Positions 25,090-34,943 are shown, counted from the first letter of the stretch. The stretch: 64,000 bases of DNA from Desulfosudis oleivorans (GCA_020723305.1 DYJC01000008.1:1-64000), one strand, 5' to 3'. Notes: a model not told the origin generated them from the sequence alone. Numbers and translations are program-made.

Positions 25090-27338
25090 GTTCGCTCTCC
25101 TGGTTGGCAGGGCAGTTCAAGGGTAAAGGTCGCACCAAGGCCGGGTCCGTCGCTGAACACGGTCAGGCTGCCGCCTATGTTTCGGGCGACCAAGGCACCA
25201 CTGTGCAAGCCAAAACCATGCCCGGACTTGCGTGTGGTAAAACCGTGCTGGAAAATTCGGGTTATATTCTCCGGTAAAATGCCAACACCATTATCCGCAA
25301 CTTGCATCCGAATACGATCCGTGCCATGCTTCAGCAGCCTTAAAGTGATGATTTTTTCATAGGTGCCGCTGTCGCTGTTGCAGGCATATTTAGCGTTGTT
25401 GATCAGATTGATAAGTATTTGCAAAACAGAATGCTTGTCCACGATGATCGGCTGCATCGTCTCATACTGGCGCTGCACCGTGATACCGTGCCGGGCGAGT
25501 GCTCCGGTATTGAGGTTGAGGGCATCTTCCATGAGTTGTTTTGCATGGATGGTTTCGTTGATACCGAAGACACTGCCGTAGCTCTGTTGCATGGTCACAA
25601 TTTCTTTGATGTGCTCAATGCGGCTGTGCAGAGACTCGGTCTCCTTGAGCATCAGTTGTTGTTCTTCTATCAATGCATTCGCCAGCGAGGACAGGTAAAC
25701 CGGAATTTGCCGGCCGCGGGGGTCATCAGTTAGAAAACGGGCCAGACCGCCCTCGGGTTCGCCCATCAGATCTGCCACCTTGGAAACTTTGTCTATGTGG
25801 GATTGCCGAAGTTTATCCATAAGCAGCGTGCAGGATACATTAACGCTGTTAAGAACGTTGCCCACATTGTGTATAACGCCGGTGGCCACCTCTGCCATGC
25901 CTGCGGCGCGTGAGGCTTCCAAAAGAGAACTTTGGGCTTCGGCCAGGTCAGATAAAGCCTTCTCCTTGGCACTCACTTGTGTTTGAAGTTCATGTGTACG
26001 TTCTTGTACTCGCTGCTCCAGTGTGGTCTTGGCTTCCAAAAGGGCTGCCTGGACTCTCTGGCGGGCGATGGTCGCCCCGAGCATATCCGCGGCGGCGCGC
26101 AGGCTATCTTTTTCGGCATCCGACCAGATACGATTCTGAACAAAGTCATCCAACCCCAGGAATCCCCACCACTCGCCCACTACAAAAATCGGAATGACAA
26201 TTAGAGAACGAATGCCCTGAAGTTCAAGAATATTTTTCTCAGCGGGATCCATCTCGGAAATCGATCCAAAGAGGAGCTCATTGCTGCTTAACATTGCGCT
26301 CCATCGGCCAAAACCAGAATCGATGTATGGAATATTCTGAAAGTCTGGATTGGATAACTGCGGGTTTTTTCCCTGCACAACCCATTCGTCACGCAGGGAG
26401 CAGCATAATCGCCCGGCATCATCCGTGTGGTTCTCAAAAACATAAGCGCGATGGACCTCGGCCGCCTGACCAATCTTACTCAGCACTTCGTCGATAGCGT
26501 CCTCCCATTGTGAGCTGCGCATGAAATACTGAGCGGCAAAACGGACACTCTCCAAGATTCGGTCCCGGCGATGCAGAGCTTCAGTCATGATATTAACAGA
26601 TTCGGCAAGACTGCCCAGCTCATCGTTTCTGTATTTTTCCACACGGATGGAAAAATCACCGTCGGCGATTTGCCGAACGATCTGGCGCAAGTGCAAAATA
26701 GGCCTTACCATTTGCCTGGCATACATCAAGGAGACAATAAGACTGAAGATGATACACGCCAGCGCCAACAAGATGGTGTTGCGGTAGAGGGTTGCCACAC
26801 TTTGGTCATATAAGTTCAAAGACAACCCGACGTGTATCCAACCCCATTGGATGTTCGAGTAATCAAACGGCTGCGCATAGTGAAAGACACGCCTGCCATG
26901 CAAAGGGACTACTTCTATAACGCTAATGGATTCTCGATTTTTTGGCAGCCAGTATGCATCGGCTTTGGGTACGGCCCTCCAGCCGCTTTGCTCAATGACC
27001 AGAGAAAATCCGTCGTTTTTCGTGACGACTAGAAATTCGACTTCCGGATCTCCTTCGAGCATGCTTTGAGCGGCGCTGACCACGCTGGCAAAGTCCTCGT
27101 TGACTGCGGCGCCCGCAGCTGCGTCATGCAGGGATACGGCCACGCTGTTGGCTTTGGATTCCGTGCTTTGGAGAAATATTTTTTTTTGCTGAGGTATGGT
27201 CACCAAAACAAAGATGAACAAGGTAACCATAGCTATCAGCCAGGACAACAGGGTAATGCGCAGTGAGATACTCATGCTGCGGTGCCGGCTGTGAAACGTA
27301 AACATCCTGTTTTTGCCGCTCGGTATAAGTGAGCTCAT
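25074..27338 (-). CDS. Membrane sensor histidine kinase (TM-HAMP-GAF)
   Basis: A 754-residue kinase. Two transmembrane helices (about 25-47 and 190-210) flank a periplasmic sensor region, then come HAMP, a GAF-like domain (about 300-430), a coiled coil and the kinase core. The phosphoacceptor box is IHNVGNVLNSVN, a variant H-box lacking the acidic residue usual after His. The ATPase domain ends GHGFGLHSGAL. It overlaps its upstream neighbour by 4 bp and its downstream one by 16 bp. The PhnD-like genes upstream could supply periplasmic ligand-binding partners, which is inference. Confidence 0.85.
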   Translation of the reverse strand: MSSLIPSGKNRMFTFHSRHRSMSISLRITLLSWLIAMVTLFIFVLVTIPQQKKIFLQSTESKANSVAVSLHDAAAGAAVNEDFASVVSAAQSMLEGDPEVEFLVVTKNDGFSLVIEQSGWRAVPKADAYWLPKNRESISVIEVVPLHGRRVFHYAQPFDYSNIQWGWIHVGLSLNLYDQSVATLYRNTILLALACIIFSLIVSLMYARQMVRPILHLRQIVRQIADGDFSIRVEKYRNDELGSLAESVNIMTEALHRRDRILESVRFAAQYFMRSSQWEDAIDEVLSKIGQAAEVHRAYVFENHTDDAGRLCCSLRDEWVVQGKNPQLSNPDFQNIPYIDSGFGRWSAMLSSNELLFGSISEMDPAEKNILELQGIRSLIVIPIFVVGEWWGFLGLDDFVQNRIWSDAEKDSLRAAADMLGATIARQRVQAALLEAKTTLEQRVQERTHELQTQVSAKEKALSDLAEAQSSLLEASRAAGMAEVATGVIHNVGNVLNSVNVSCTLLMDKLRQSHIDKVSKVADLMGEPEGGLARFLTDDPRGRQIPVYLSSLANALIEEQQLMLKETESLHSRIEHIKEIVTMQQSYGSVFGINETIHAKQLMEDALNLNTGALARHGITVQRQYETMQPIIVDKHSVLQILINLINNAKYACNSDSGTYEKIITLRLLKHGTDRIRMQVADNGVGILPENITRIFQHGFTTRKSGHGFGLHSGALVARNIGGSLTVFSDGPGLGATFTLELPCQPGERTWTPT

Positions 27339-28267
27339 GGTCGTGCCCCCTGTGATGAAGAATCTTTCATCAAACGCTGATGCTCTGTCAGGAATTGCAT
27401 AGTGGAATCCAGAATGGATCCAGGTTGCTTCTCCATCCGGGAATTCTGGAAAACAGTGAGCACTTGTCGGCCACCCGGAGTGGTATGCAGCTCTATAATA
27501 GCCTTTTCCAGCCTCTCAGCGGATTGTTTTTTGTTGATGGAATGAAACAGGAAAAACGACGTGATGAAAGGTGGCGATACGAACAACACATTAATGTCTT
27601 TCCGTAATTGTGGATTCAGTTCACAAGCCATTTCAAAAGCATCCTGGGTGATCAAAGCTGCATCCGATTGACGGAAATAGACTTGCAGTATTCCCTTGGA
27701 GGGATTCTCCACTGTGGTCAAGTTACTGATCCAATGGCTGTTCCTTTTCCCTGTAATGCTGACCAGTAATGTCTCCAGCCAAGGCAAAGCCAGAACCATT
27801 CGCTGTCCCTCGTGAATGATCAGCTTGCGACCAATCAGTCCGTCAAAATTTATTATTCCACTTTCGCGACGAACAATGATGGCATAACGAACGTGAAAAC
27901 CTTTTTCCGATGCTCCTAAGTAAATAGCCTCCGGTTGTATCTTCAGTGACATCAATTCCTCGACGGTAATAGAAACGGCGTCCAGCTGATTCTGGAGGAA
28001 AGCGTTGCGCAACCCATCAACTGGTCCGTCAAACATTTTAAATTCAATCTTTTCAAGAAGATTCTGCTCTTTGATAACTGTGGCCGACCAGACCTTGAGG
28101 GCTGCAAGTGCATCGTTTCGGTTAATTTTTTCAAAAGTGTGGGAAGATATGCCGATGCGAAAAATTGGGTCTCTCTCTCTTTCAGAACCGTGTACCCCTG
28201 ACGAAATCAGAACGCAACACAGCGCCAAAAAAATAAGGAGTCTTTTCATAGGAGTTGTTTCTTCCAT
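27335..28267 (-). CDS. PhnD-like periplasmic substrate-binding protein A
   Basis: A 310-residue protein with a signal peptide (LLIFLALCCVLISSGVHG) and a phosphate/phosphonate-type binding-protein fold: FRIGISSHTFEKINRNDALAAL, VDGLRNAFLQNQLDAVSITVEE and a C-terminal segment HTTPGGRQVLTVFQ. No ABC permease or ATPase lies nearby. With two kinases downstream it is more likely a ligand sensor than a transporter component. The first ATG has AAGGAGC upstream and is preferred over the Met at residue 7. It is a paralogue of the next gene upstream. Confidence 0.75.
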   Translation of the reverse strand: MEETTPMKRLLIFLALCCVLISSGVHGSERERDPIFRIGISSHTFEKINRNDALAALKVWSATVIKEQNLLEKIEFKMFDGPVDGLRNAFLQNQLDAVSITVEELMSLKIQPEAIYLGASEKGFHVRYAIIVRRESGIINFDGLIGRKLIIHEGQRMVLALPWLETLLVSITGKRNSHWISNLTTVENPSKGILQVYFRQSDAALITQDAFEMACELNPQLRKDINVLFVSPPFITSFFLFHSINKKQSAERLEKAIIELHTTPGGRQVLTVFQNSRMEKQPGSILDSTMQFLTEHQRLMKDSSSQGARP

Positions 28268-28371
28268 GTTGCTCCTTAGTTGGTTAAAATCAGCACCAGT
28301 GCCTCGTTAAGGTCAGGCTCAGGATATTGCCTTTATGCCATTATTTTGGAAAATTGTCCTGGCATTTAAAA

Positions 28372-29367
28372 TTATTCTCCTATGGTTTCACTGGAAGCCT
28401 TACTTACAGAGCTTGCTTTTTGATAGGCCAGAAGTTCGAGAGCACTGTCCAGACAACTGACCGGATGTTCTTCGAGTCTGTCTGTCTGGAAGATCGTCAG
28501 AATCTGCTGACCAGCCGGTGAAATATGGCAGCGCTTGAGCTCTCTCATAAGCCTGCTTTTTAAAGGAGCGCTGTAGTCATCCCGAAAACAGAAGATAGTC
28601 GGTACAACCGGCGGCGAGGTAGCCAATACCTTGAGTTGTTTCCCGATCTGGGGATTGAGTGTGACCATGGTTTCAAAACTGTTACGGGTGGTTACACAAG
28701 CGTCCAACTGATGAAAGAATACAGGTAAAACCACTTTGCCGATCTTCGTTGCCAAAGCAATCTGTCCGAAGAAATCAGAAGAAGAAGGCAGGCCCTCCCG
28801 CCCCAGGAGGGTTTCGAGCCAAACCGGAGCAAAAGATGCACGTGCAGTCCGAAGCAGGCCGAGTTTGCGCCCCTGCAAATCGCTCATACTTTTCATGCCG
28901 CTTGTACGATGCACGATAAGCAAGTACTCATCCATGATCGAACCGGATACTACACCGGTCACAATACTGTCTTTAGACACAAAACCGCGTATTGCTGCAT
29001 ATTCAATCGTTGTCAGGTTAATACAATCAATGGTTTTCTTTGTCAAAGCCTCGGTAATTTCGGAAATGTCGTGAAAAATAATAGGTTTTGGATCAACTGG
29101 AATAGCGCTTTCATGCGCGACAGCCTGAGACCAAACACGCATTGCAGCAATAGCGTCGTTTTCATTCACCTCAACCAGTATCGTCGAAGAAAAACCAATG
29201 CGAAACTGGGACGTTGAGTCATCACTCGCACTGAGCGGAGTGAAACAGAGCAAGGCCACCAGGATCACGCTGAGATAGCAAGACAACCGGCAACACGCAC
29301 AACTGGCCCTCGCCAATTCGATACCGGTCTCCTTTGCAAACTGTAATGTACTATTGTTGTGCATCAT
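28372..29367 (-). CDS. PhnD-like periplasmic substrate-binding protein B
   Basis: A 331-residue paralogue of the preceding protein, with the same FRIGFSSTILVEVNENDAIAAM start of the mature domain, the INLTTIEYAAIRG block and the SPAGQQILTIFQTDRLEEHP ending. A hydrophobic stretch (LSVILVALLCFTPLSA) acts as signal peptide after a long N-region. Binding-pocket segments differ from paralogue A, so the ligands may differ. It overlaps the TolC-like gene by 4 bp, and 104 bp separate it from paralogue A. Confidence 0.72.
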   Translation of the reverse strand: MMHNNSTLQFAKETGIELARASCACCRLSCYLSVILVALLCFTPLSASDDSTSQFRIGFSSTILVEVNENDAIAAMRVWSQAVAHESAIPVDPKPIIFHDISEITEALTKKTIDCINLTTIEYAAIRGFVSKDSIVTGVVSGSIMDEYLLIVHRTSGMKSMSDLQGRKLGLLRTARASFAPVWLETLLGREGLPSSSDFFGQIALATKIGKVVLPVFFHQLDACVTTRNSFETMVTLNPQIGKQLKVLATSPPVVPTIFCFRDDYSAPLKSRLMRELKRCHISPAGQQILTIFQTDRLEEHPVSCLDSALELLAYQKASSVSKASSETIGE

Positions 29368-30836
29368 TCCTCGAGCTTCTTACGCACTTCGGTCCCCACC
29401 ACCAGGTTCAGCTGCGACTGGAGTGCAATATGATCGTAACGCGCCTTGAAATGCTGCGCAGACATTAATGCTTCCATCAACTGAGCACGGATAACCTTTT
29501 CGGTGTCCACCAGCTCTGACTGATAGGCCCGTGTATTCAAATCCCGATTTTCCGTTGCAGCGTTCATAGCGTCCAGCGTGGCCTGGTGCGATTTCTCGGC
29601 GGCGCTCAACGCAAGAAAGGTGTCCCGGATTTGCAGGCCGATGCCCTCTCTGAGAAGAATTTGCTCCTCTTTGATTTTGGCCACTCGGGCGCGGGCTTCA
29701 GCTACTTTATGCTGAGTCAGAAATCCGCTGAAGAGTGGAATCTCGCCCCCCAGGCCAATGTTCCAGCCCTCCTTGTTGCGGTCGGTGGCCATACCGGAGT
29801 CGTAGTCATTCCACCATTTATGCAGTTCACCGGTTACCGCCAGTTTTGGATAGTGACCGCTTTCTGCTGTTTTTACTGCACCTTCCGCAGCCTGGATACC
29901 TGCCTCAATCTTAGCCCAGTCCGGGTTGAACCGGTAGGCAGTGCTAACAAGGCCGTCCAATCGGACACCAACTGGTGTAAACGGCATTTCCCGGTCGACC
30001 GGTTTCACACTGGCATCCCAAGGCATGCCCATGGTATTGGCCAGTGCGGCTTGCGCCATCAACTCATTTTTCTCCAGCAAGGCGACCATGGAACGTAACG
30101 TCTCGACCATTACTTTATTGTCGAGCCAATCGGTCTTCATTACCCTGCCACTGCCCTCTTTATACATCGTTTCGGTGAGGTCAAGTGTAGCCTCCATACG
30201 AGCCAACGTGTCCTTACCAACCTGGTGCAGTTGGGCTGCCAGCACCGCCCCATAATAAAATCGCTGGACGCTGTCAATTATTTCAAGGTCTGTGCGTCTG
30301 CATTCCTGCTTCATTATTTCAACATATCCTTTTGCTTGTTCGCGATAGCCTTTGCGCATATCACCGTCATAAAGGAGCCAGGTAGCCTCAAGGGAGGCCC
30401 TGTAAGATTCCTCGTCCATCAACTTGATATCTTGGGCGGGAACATCAATGCCACTCACCGGAATGGTCCCCACACCGGTAATCGTAATCGGAATGCTGCC
30501 GCCCATGGGCAGGGACATGGTGGAAGAAGGAAAAATGAAATTCGATGGTTCGTCCATGAGTTGATAACCACCCTTGAGGCTGATTTGTGGCCAATATCCA
30601 GCCAAGGCTTGACTATGTTGTGCCTCGGCCATCTCCACTGCATAGCGTGAAGCCGGACGACGATGGTTGTTTTGCAGCGCCGCCTGAAGGCATCCCTCCA
30701 GCCCGGCTTCGTCCAGTATCACCGTCTCTCCGTTGTCAGGAGTGACCTCGGCAGAGGCCGGAAACAGTGCGGCCGAAGAGGTGATAAGGATTAACAGAAT
30801 TGAAGCCGTGAAAGTCAGTATGGGTCGATGAGGCAT
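29364..30836 (-). CDS. TolC-family outer-membrane efflux protein
   Basis: About 490 residues. The signal peptide (TFTASILLILITSSAALFPASA) is followed by the two alpha-helical/barrel repeats of TolC-type outer-membrane factors, seen in AEAQHSQALAGYWPQISLKGG in the first half and AAEGAVKTAESGHYPKLAVT in the second. No membrane-fusion protein or inner-membrane pump is adjacent, which is unusual; its place at the head of a sensor operon is odd. The start at 30836 gives a normal signal peptide; an ATG at 30914 with a stronger GGGGGAGG site would add 26 residues. Confidence 0.8.
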   Translation of the reverse strand: MPHRPILTFTASILLILITSSAALFPASAEVTPDNGETVILDEAGLEGCLQAALQNNHRRPASRYAVEMAEAQHSQALAGYWPQISLKGGYQLMDEPSNFIFPSSTMSLPMGGSIPITITGVGTIPVSGIDVPAQDIKLMDEESYRASLEATWLLYDGDMRKGYREQAKGYVEIMKQECRRTDLEIIDSVQRFYYGAVLAAQLHQVGKDTLARMEATLDLTETMYKEGSGRVMKTDWLDNKVMVETLRSMVALLEKNELMAQAALANTMGMPWDASVKPVDREMPFTPVGVRLDGLVSTAYRFNPDWAKIEAGIQAAEGAVKTAESGHYPKLAVTGELHKWWNDYDSGMATDRNKEGWNIGLGGEIPLFSGFLTQHKVAEARARVAKIKEEQILLREGIGLQIRDTFLALSAAEKSHQATLDAMNAATENRDLNTRAYQSELVDTEKVIRAQLMEALMSAQHFKARYDHIALQSQLNLVVGTEVRKKLEE

Positions 30837-31443
30837 AAATACCCTTTTGATTGTTTTACATGAGCAGACCGCGAGCCGGATTTTGAAACAGATGAATAAC
30901 GATTTTGTCAACATCGAACCTCCCCCTCTTGAATTGGAAAAAATAAAACCCTTCCACAATCTGATGGAAAGATGATGAAAAAAAATACGACACCTGCGTA
31001 TTCAATATGTAAAGTATGATTATAATCTTATTTTTATTATGGAATGCGCATTAAAAGGTGAGATGATCTTAGCATTCTGCCGATGACTTTGCAAATAAAC
31101 AATAGAGCCGATATCCGCAACCAAGCGAACAAAAAATATTCCTTTTTTGTTATAGAAAAGAGAAAATTTTGCTGTTGGGTATCTTGCAAGATGAGTACCA
31201 CAAATGAAATAAAAAATCTACTGAAATTTCAGACAGAATTTCTCCGGACATATACGTATTTATTAAGCTGATCTCTCATGTCCCAATTTGCAGGATTTTT
31301 TGTATCAGAAGATAGGACATTATCAAGCTCAAGGTGTGACGCTTTTCAATGGTTTTGAAATCGGCTCTCATGAACAAGAAATTTTGAATCTCCCAAGGAG
31401 GAAATCGCTATGCTCTTTCAATTTCTAAAGTGTTAGCCTTTAT
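30837..31443. other. Intergenic region with MITE remnant
   Basis: About 600 bp between the TolC-like gene and the gene at 31444-32556. It is AT-rich in its first part. A short open frame at 31083-31271 has no ribosome site or recognisable product. The right end of the MITE family survives at 31333-31368. Nothing else is identifiable. Confidence 0.5.
31333..31368. mobile_element. MITE-like element, right-end remnant
   Basis: GGTGTGACGCTTTTCAATGG followed by TTTTGAAATCGGCTC matches the right third of the MITE family, with one change in the terminal repeat (TCGGCTC for TTGGCTC). The left end is absent. It indicates decay of an older copy 1.4 kb from copy 3. Confidence 0.7.
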
Positions 31444-32556
31444 TCATACGTTTCTTTTTCGCTGCCTTTTTTTGGGTCCTGCCGGTGCCGGGAGACTGCC
31501 TTCCGTTGGCACGGGTCCAGTTTTGGTCTGTGAACCCATCAGCGAAGCCACAAGGATCGAAGTTTGGGGAGATCGATAAAAGTTTTCCAGCCGGGCCCGG
31601 ATGCGTTCTTCCAGGAACCCGATGGACAAGGTTTTTTCAATGCCATGCGACAGGGTTTGCACCAATTCATTGACTACCATTTTCTCGGTCACCCCCACCT
31701 CATCGGCAATCTGATCGAGCGACCAATCTCCGTATTTTTTAAAAAAGAAATGAACCAGATCCGTGTAAATCTCCTTGAAATAAGACGTCTTCCGGAAGTG
31801 AAGCCAGAAATCAAGGCCAATGGCATTAAAATCTTCCACATCCTTTTCATTCAGAATTTTACAATATTTCGACAATTTTGTTTTGGCTATGGCGGCCCAG
31901 ATTTCATCTCCCATTTCAATAATATGGGGTTTATCGAAATAATCGTTTAAGGATTTCTCGCTTCGCCGGATCGTATTTTTAAGATTGTTTTCAATGTAGG
32001 TTTTGACGGTTTTTTCAACCGCGACCTCCAGGGGATGCAAGGTTTTATTGACTGCGAATTTACCGAGTTTGATCAAAGATGAAAGGCCCGGAACCTTCTG
32101 GGCAAAAATATTTTCAGTTAGCAGATATTCCTTGATCCCGGTAAACAGAACCTCTGAAATCTGCTGGGAGTAAATGGAACTGGTGACCAGCCAGTGGATG
32201 TAGTCTTTTCTGGCGCTCTCCAGATCACCGATTTTATCTACAATATCTTTGTAGGATTTACGGGAAAAGATATCTGATAATGCGGTGGTCTTGTTTTTCG
32301 GAAAAGCCAGTACCCGCCGGCTCATTTCATTGACCAGTTCCGTAATCCCTTTGGCGACAGGGAGTTCAACCACATTTCGTTCCATCAGGCTGATAATCTG
32401 TTCGGGCGTGACAATTTCCCGCAGTTTTATTTTTTTTATCCATTGAAAGACCGCTGAAACTTCTTCCCGGATTACCTGCCGGTACTTTTTGGATTTGAAA
32501 CAGCCCATCTCATGCTGAACATGGGCTTCCAGTAATGTTTTAATCGCCTCTTCCAT
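31444..32556 (-). CDS. Hypothetical protein, helical
   Basis: A 370-residue protein I do not recognise. It is predicted to be largely alpha-helical and soluble, with a polar, basic, proline-rich tail (PAPAGPKKRQRKRNV). There is no signal peptide, cysteine motif or catalytic signature. A segment GDWSLDQIADEVGVTEKMVV near residue 280 resembles a helix-turn-helix, but this is weak. It is monocistronic, reading away from the MITE copy at 32793. Function unknown. Confidence 0.55.
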   Translation of the reverse strand: MEEAIKTLLEAHVQHEMGCFKSKKYRQVIREEVSAVFQWIKKIKLREIVTPEQIISLMERNVVELPVAKGITELVNEMSRRVLAFPKNKTTALSDIFSRKSYKDIVDKIGDLESARKDYIHWLVTSSIYSQQISEVLFTGIKEYLLTENIFAQKVPGLSSLIKLGKFAVNKTLHPLEVAVEKTVKTYIENNLKNTIRRSEKSLNDYFDKPHIIEMGDEIWAAIAKTKLSKYCKILNEKDVEDFNAIGLDFWLHFRKTSYFKEIYTDLVHFFFKKYGDWSLDQIADEVGVTEKMVVNELVQTLSHGIEKTLSIGFLEERIRARLENFYRSPQTSILVASLMGSQTKTGPVPTEGSLPAPAGPKKRQRKRNV

Positions 32557-33113
32557 ATCCGCTCCTGGGTTGTGTCTGTTCCGGAATCAAAACTACCGAG
32601 AATGATCTTTCGGTTTCTGATCATCGGATTGCATCAATGGTCTGCTGTACAGCTTCTTCAATCACTTCGCGATGAAGTTCAAATGGATATTGCATATTGG
32701 TTTTCCTGGCATTTACCTGTAGGGAAAACAGAATCCTGTCGTCCCACATACAATACATATTTTTTTCCAAATCCGAAAACGGATTTACAAAGGAGCTAAT
32801 TTCAAAAGTCTGTTGTTGTAGTTCCGGCGAAAAACTAGAATTCAGTATTTCGGCTCTTTTCTGGGCACCGACCTTCGCCGGTGTGACGCTTTTTAATGGT
32901 TTTGAAATTAGCTCAAAGTATTAATTCGGATATCATGCCAGGATAATCCAGGCAAGTTTATATTGTGCGATTTTTTTCAGAAATGATGGTATCCCGTCCA
33001 ATAAAAACAATTCCAGGTTCACCAGCAATATGATGTTCAAATCGTTCTTTACCATGCTATGTCCTTGTGATAGAAAAACACTCATGTTTCAATACCGTCA
33101 AAAAAAAATCCAT
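32557..33113. other. Intergenic region containing MITE copy 3
   Basis: About 550 bp between divergent genes. MITE copy 3 occupies 32793-32914. Small open frames here lack ribosome sites and overlap the MITE. Nothing else is identifiable. Confidence 0.55.
32793..32914. mobile_element. MITE-like element, copy 3 with matched terminal changes
   Basis: A 122-bp element with perfect terminal inverted repeats GAGCTAATTTCAAAA and its complement. Relative to copies 1 and 2 each end carries one substitution, and the two changes are complementary, so pairing is kept. It is flanked by an exact 4-bp target duplication AAAG (32789-32792 and 32915-32918). The inner ttccggcgaaa / ttcgccgg pair is retained. 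Confidence 0.88.
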
Positions 33114-34943
33114 ATGAAACAAAATGTCAAAAAAATTTTCTCCATGCTCCTACTGATTATTATCCTATCCAGCAGTTCAATCGGGAGAAATGTCCTTCGG
33201 GCTGATTCTTCAGAAAATTTCCGGATTGAAAAAAACCTGAATCGTCAACATGATCCTGTAGTTGTTCCCGGAGATCTGTTACCCGGTTTTCACGGTTTGG
33301 ATATCAAAAATCTCCGGTTGTATTCCTACCGGGAAAACCAGCTTTGGATCATTCCCTTCCAGGTTGATGAGCGCAATCCAGAAGGGGAGTTTGTCTTTAC
33401 AGGCGGAGAGGACGCTGGTGAAGATACGGATAAAGGACATTTTGATTATAATGATGAAATCATCTTCATGGCCAAAGACACCGGTGGAAAAGCGCCTCAG
33501 GCATTATGGTCAAAAACCGGCTATATCGGCGCAGAAATAGTGATCATCGACCCAAAGGACAGCACTCAAAAAGCCTGGGTCTATCTTATCTATTTCTCAA
33601 CCATGCCTCCGCCGCTCTCAGACGAAGATTATGTAACCTATATCCCGGAACAGGAAAGAGTGTATAGCAGATATTATGGAATGAAGTACAGGAAAGGTTC
33701 TCCATTTTATATGGACCTCAGTTATCCTGAGGAAGCCGGTGGAAATGGAAAAGATTTTTTTGACAGAATAAAGGTCCGGCTTTCCGTTAATGCTTTCTTC
33801 AAGCTGCTCGAGATCAAAAAAACAGAGGAAGATTTCCGATCCATTGTGGTCGGATGGAAAGACGGTCCCATACGGGCCATGCGAAAAGTGGAAAACTACT
33901 TTCGAATCCTGTTTAACCTCTCCTCTCCCTCAATTTTTTCTGTGAATGAATATTATGAACGAATGACCTACACGCCTGTTCAGCTCACCATACCTTTCAA
34001 ACTCAAGTGGGTCTTCAATTCTTTTGGCGTGAATGACTGGACATGGACGATTTATGGTGATTTCCCCGGATTAAAAGGAGGTGCTGCCTATACGGATCAG
34101 AATACAGGCGGGTTTCAATTTACCGGAAGCCATTCCACAAAATATCTGAATCAGCATATTGATATGTCGCGTTTTTCCTGGGGATATAATACCAAACCCG
34201 GTGTAGGAACATGGTTTCCCAACCTGTTGCTTCCTGAAATACTGTATGGGATTGTTACGCTGCATATTGTGGATGATGAAACACTCCTCGATCCTCCGGA
34301 AGACACACCTGGTTTGATCGGTGCTGGAATGAAAAGCCAATGGAATTTCGTTCATCCGGATCTGATTGAGCTGCTGGAACCCGGGACATACGAGCTTTCC
34401 ATGGACACGTACTTTCCCCATCCAACGATCCGGATTGAGGAGGTTGACGAGTGGCTGCAGATCAGACAATTTCCCCTTTGGGTTGAAGTTGCAGAAATGC
34501 AGATCAATTCATCTGTTTCACCGCCTTCCGGTCAAGCGGAAAAAGCAGAAGGAATCATGGTACCGAATCCGGACAATGAAGAGAAAGGATTCATAGGAGT
34601 GATAACCGATACCCGCGGCCGTGTGTTTTCACTTTCCCATATTTTCTTCTATTCAGGTTCATATCGTGTTACGCCCAGAACAAACATCCTGGGAAGGAGA
34701 TTTTCCAAAAATGATTACAGACTCCTGGAATTCAGTGATATCAAGAAGATTACCCATCGATATGAAAAGATAGACCCTATCTCTTTGATGAAAAACCCCA
34801 TGGTTCAGAAAATTGAATTACAGGAAGGCCGGACAATACAACTATTGGGATGCAAGCCCTGTGGTTTCAGCGGCAGACTACCGGATGGAAAAAAAATATT
34901 TTTGTGGGATACACAGATCCAGTCCATCGTGTTTTCCGATTGA
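33114..34943 (+). CDS. Large exported protein of unknown function
   Basis: About 609 residues with an N-terminal signal peptide (IFSMLLLIIILSSSSIG). The mature part is rich in aromatic residues and beta-type segments, with no haem, cysteine or hydrolase motif that I recognise. Acidic patches such as GGEDAGEDTDKGHFDYNDE could bind calcium. I chose the Met at 33114, just before the signal peptide; an earlier in-frame start adds a cysteine-bearing leader unlikely to be real. It has no operon partner. Function unknown; periplasmic or surface location inferred. Confidence 0.6.
   Translation: MKQNVKKIFSMLLLIIILSSSSIGRNVLRADSSENFRIEKNLNRQHDPVVVPGDLLPGFHGLDIKNLRLYSYRENQLWIIPFQVDERNPEGEFVFTGGEDAGEDTDKGHFDYNDEIIFMAKDTGGKAPQALWSKTGYIGAEIVIIDPKDSTQKAWVYLIYFSTMPPPLSDEDYVTYIPEQERVYSRYYGMKYRKGSPFYMDLSYPEEAGGNGKDFFDRIKVRLSVNAFFKLLEIKKTEEDFRSIVVGWKDGPIRAMRKVENYFRILFNLSSPSIFSVNEYYERMTYTPVQLTIPFKLKWVFNSFGVNDWTWTIYGDFPGLKGGAAYTDQNTGGFQFTGSHSTKYLNQHIDMSRFSWGYNTKPGVGTWFPNLLLPEILYGIVTLHIVDDETLLDPPEDTPGLIGAGMKSQWNFVHPDLIELLEPGTYELSMDTYFPHPTIRIEEVDEWLQIRQFPLWVEVAEMQINSSVSPPSGQAEKAEGIMVPNPDNEEKGFIGVITDTRGRVFSLSHIFFYSGSYRVTPRTNILGRRFSKNDYRLLEFSDIKKITHRYEKIDPISLMKNPMVQKIELQEGRTIQLLGCKPCGFSGRLPDGKKIFLWDTQIQSIVFSD

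Noticed and set aside
31083-31271. 62-codon frame upstream of the MITE remnant
   Set aside because: No ribosome site, AT-driven composition and no similarity recognised.
861-32914. The GAGCCAATTTC repeats as a CRISPR array or REP cluster
   Set aside because: Copies are kilobases apart with target duplications and no spacers, which fits single insertions instead.
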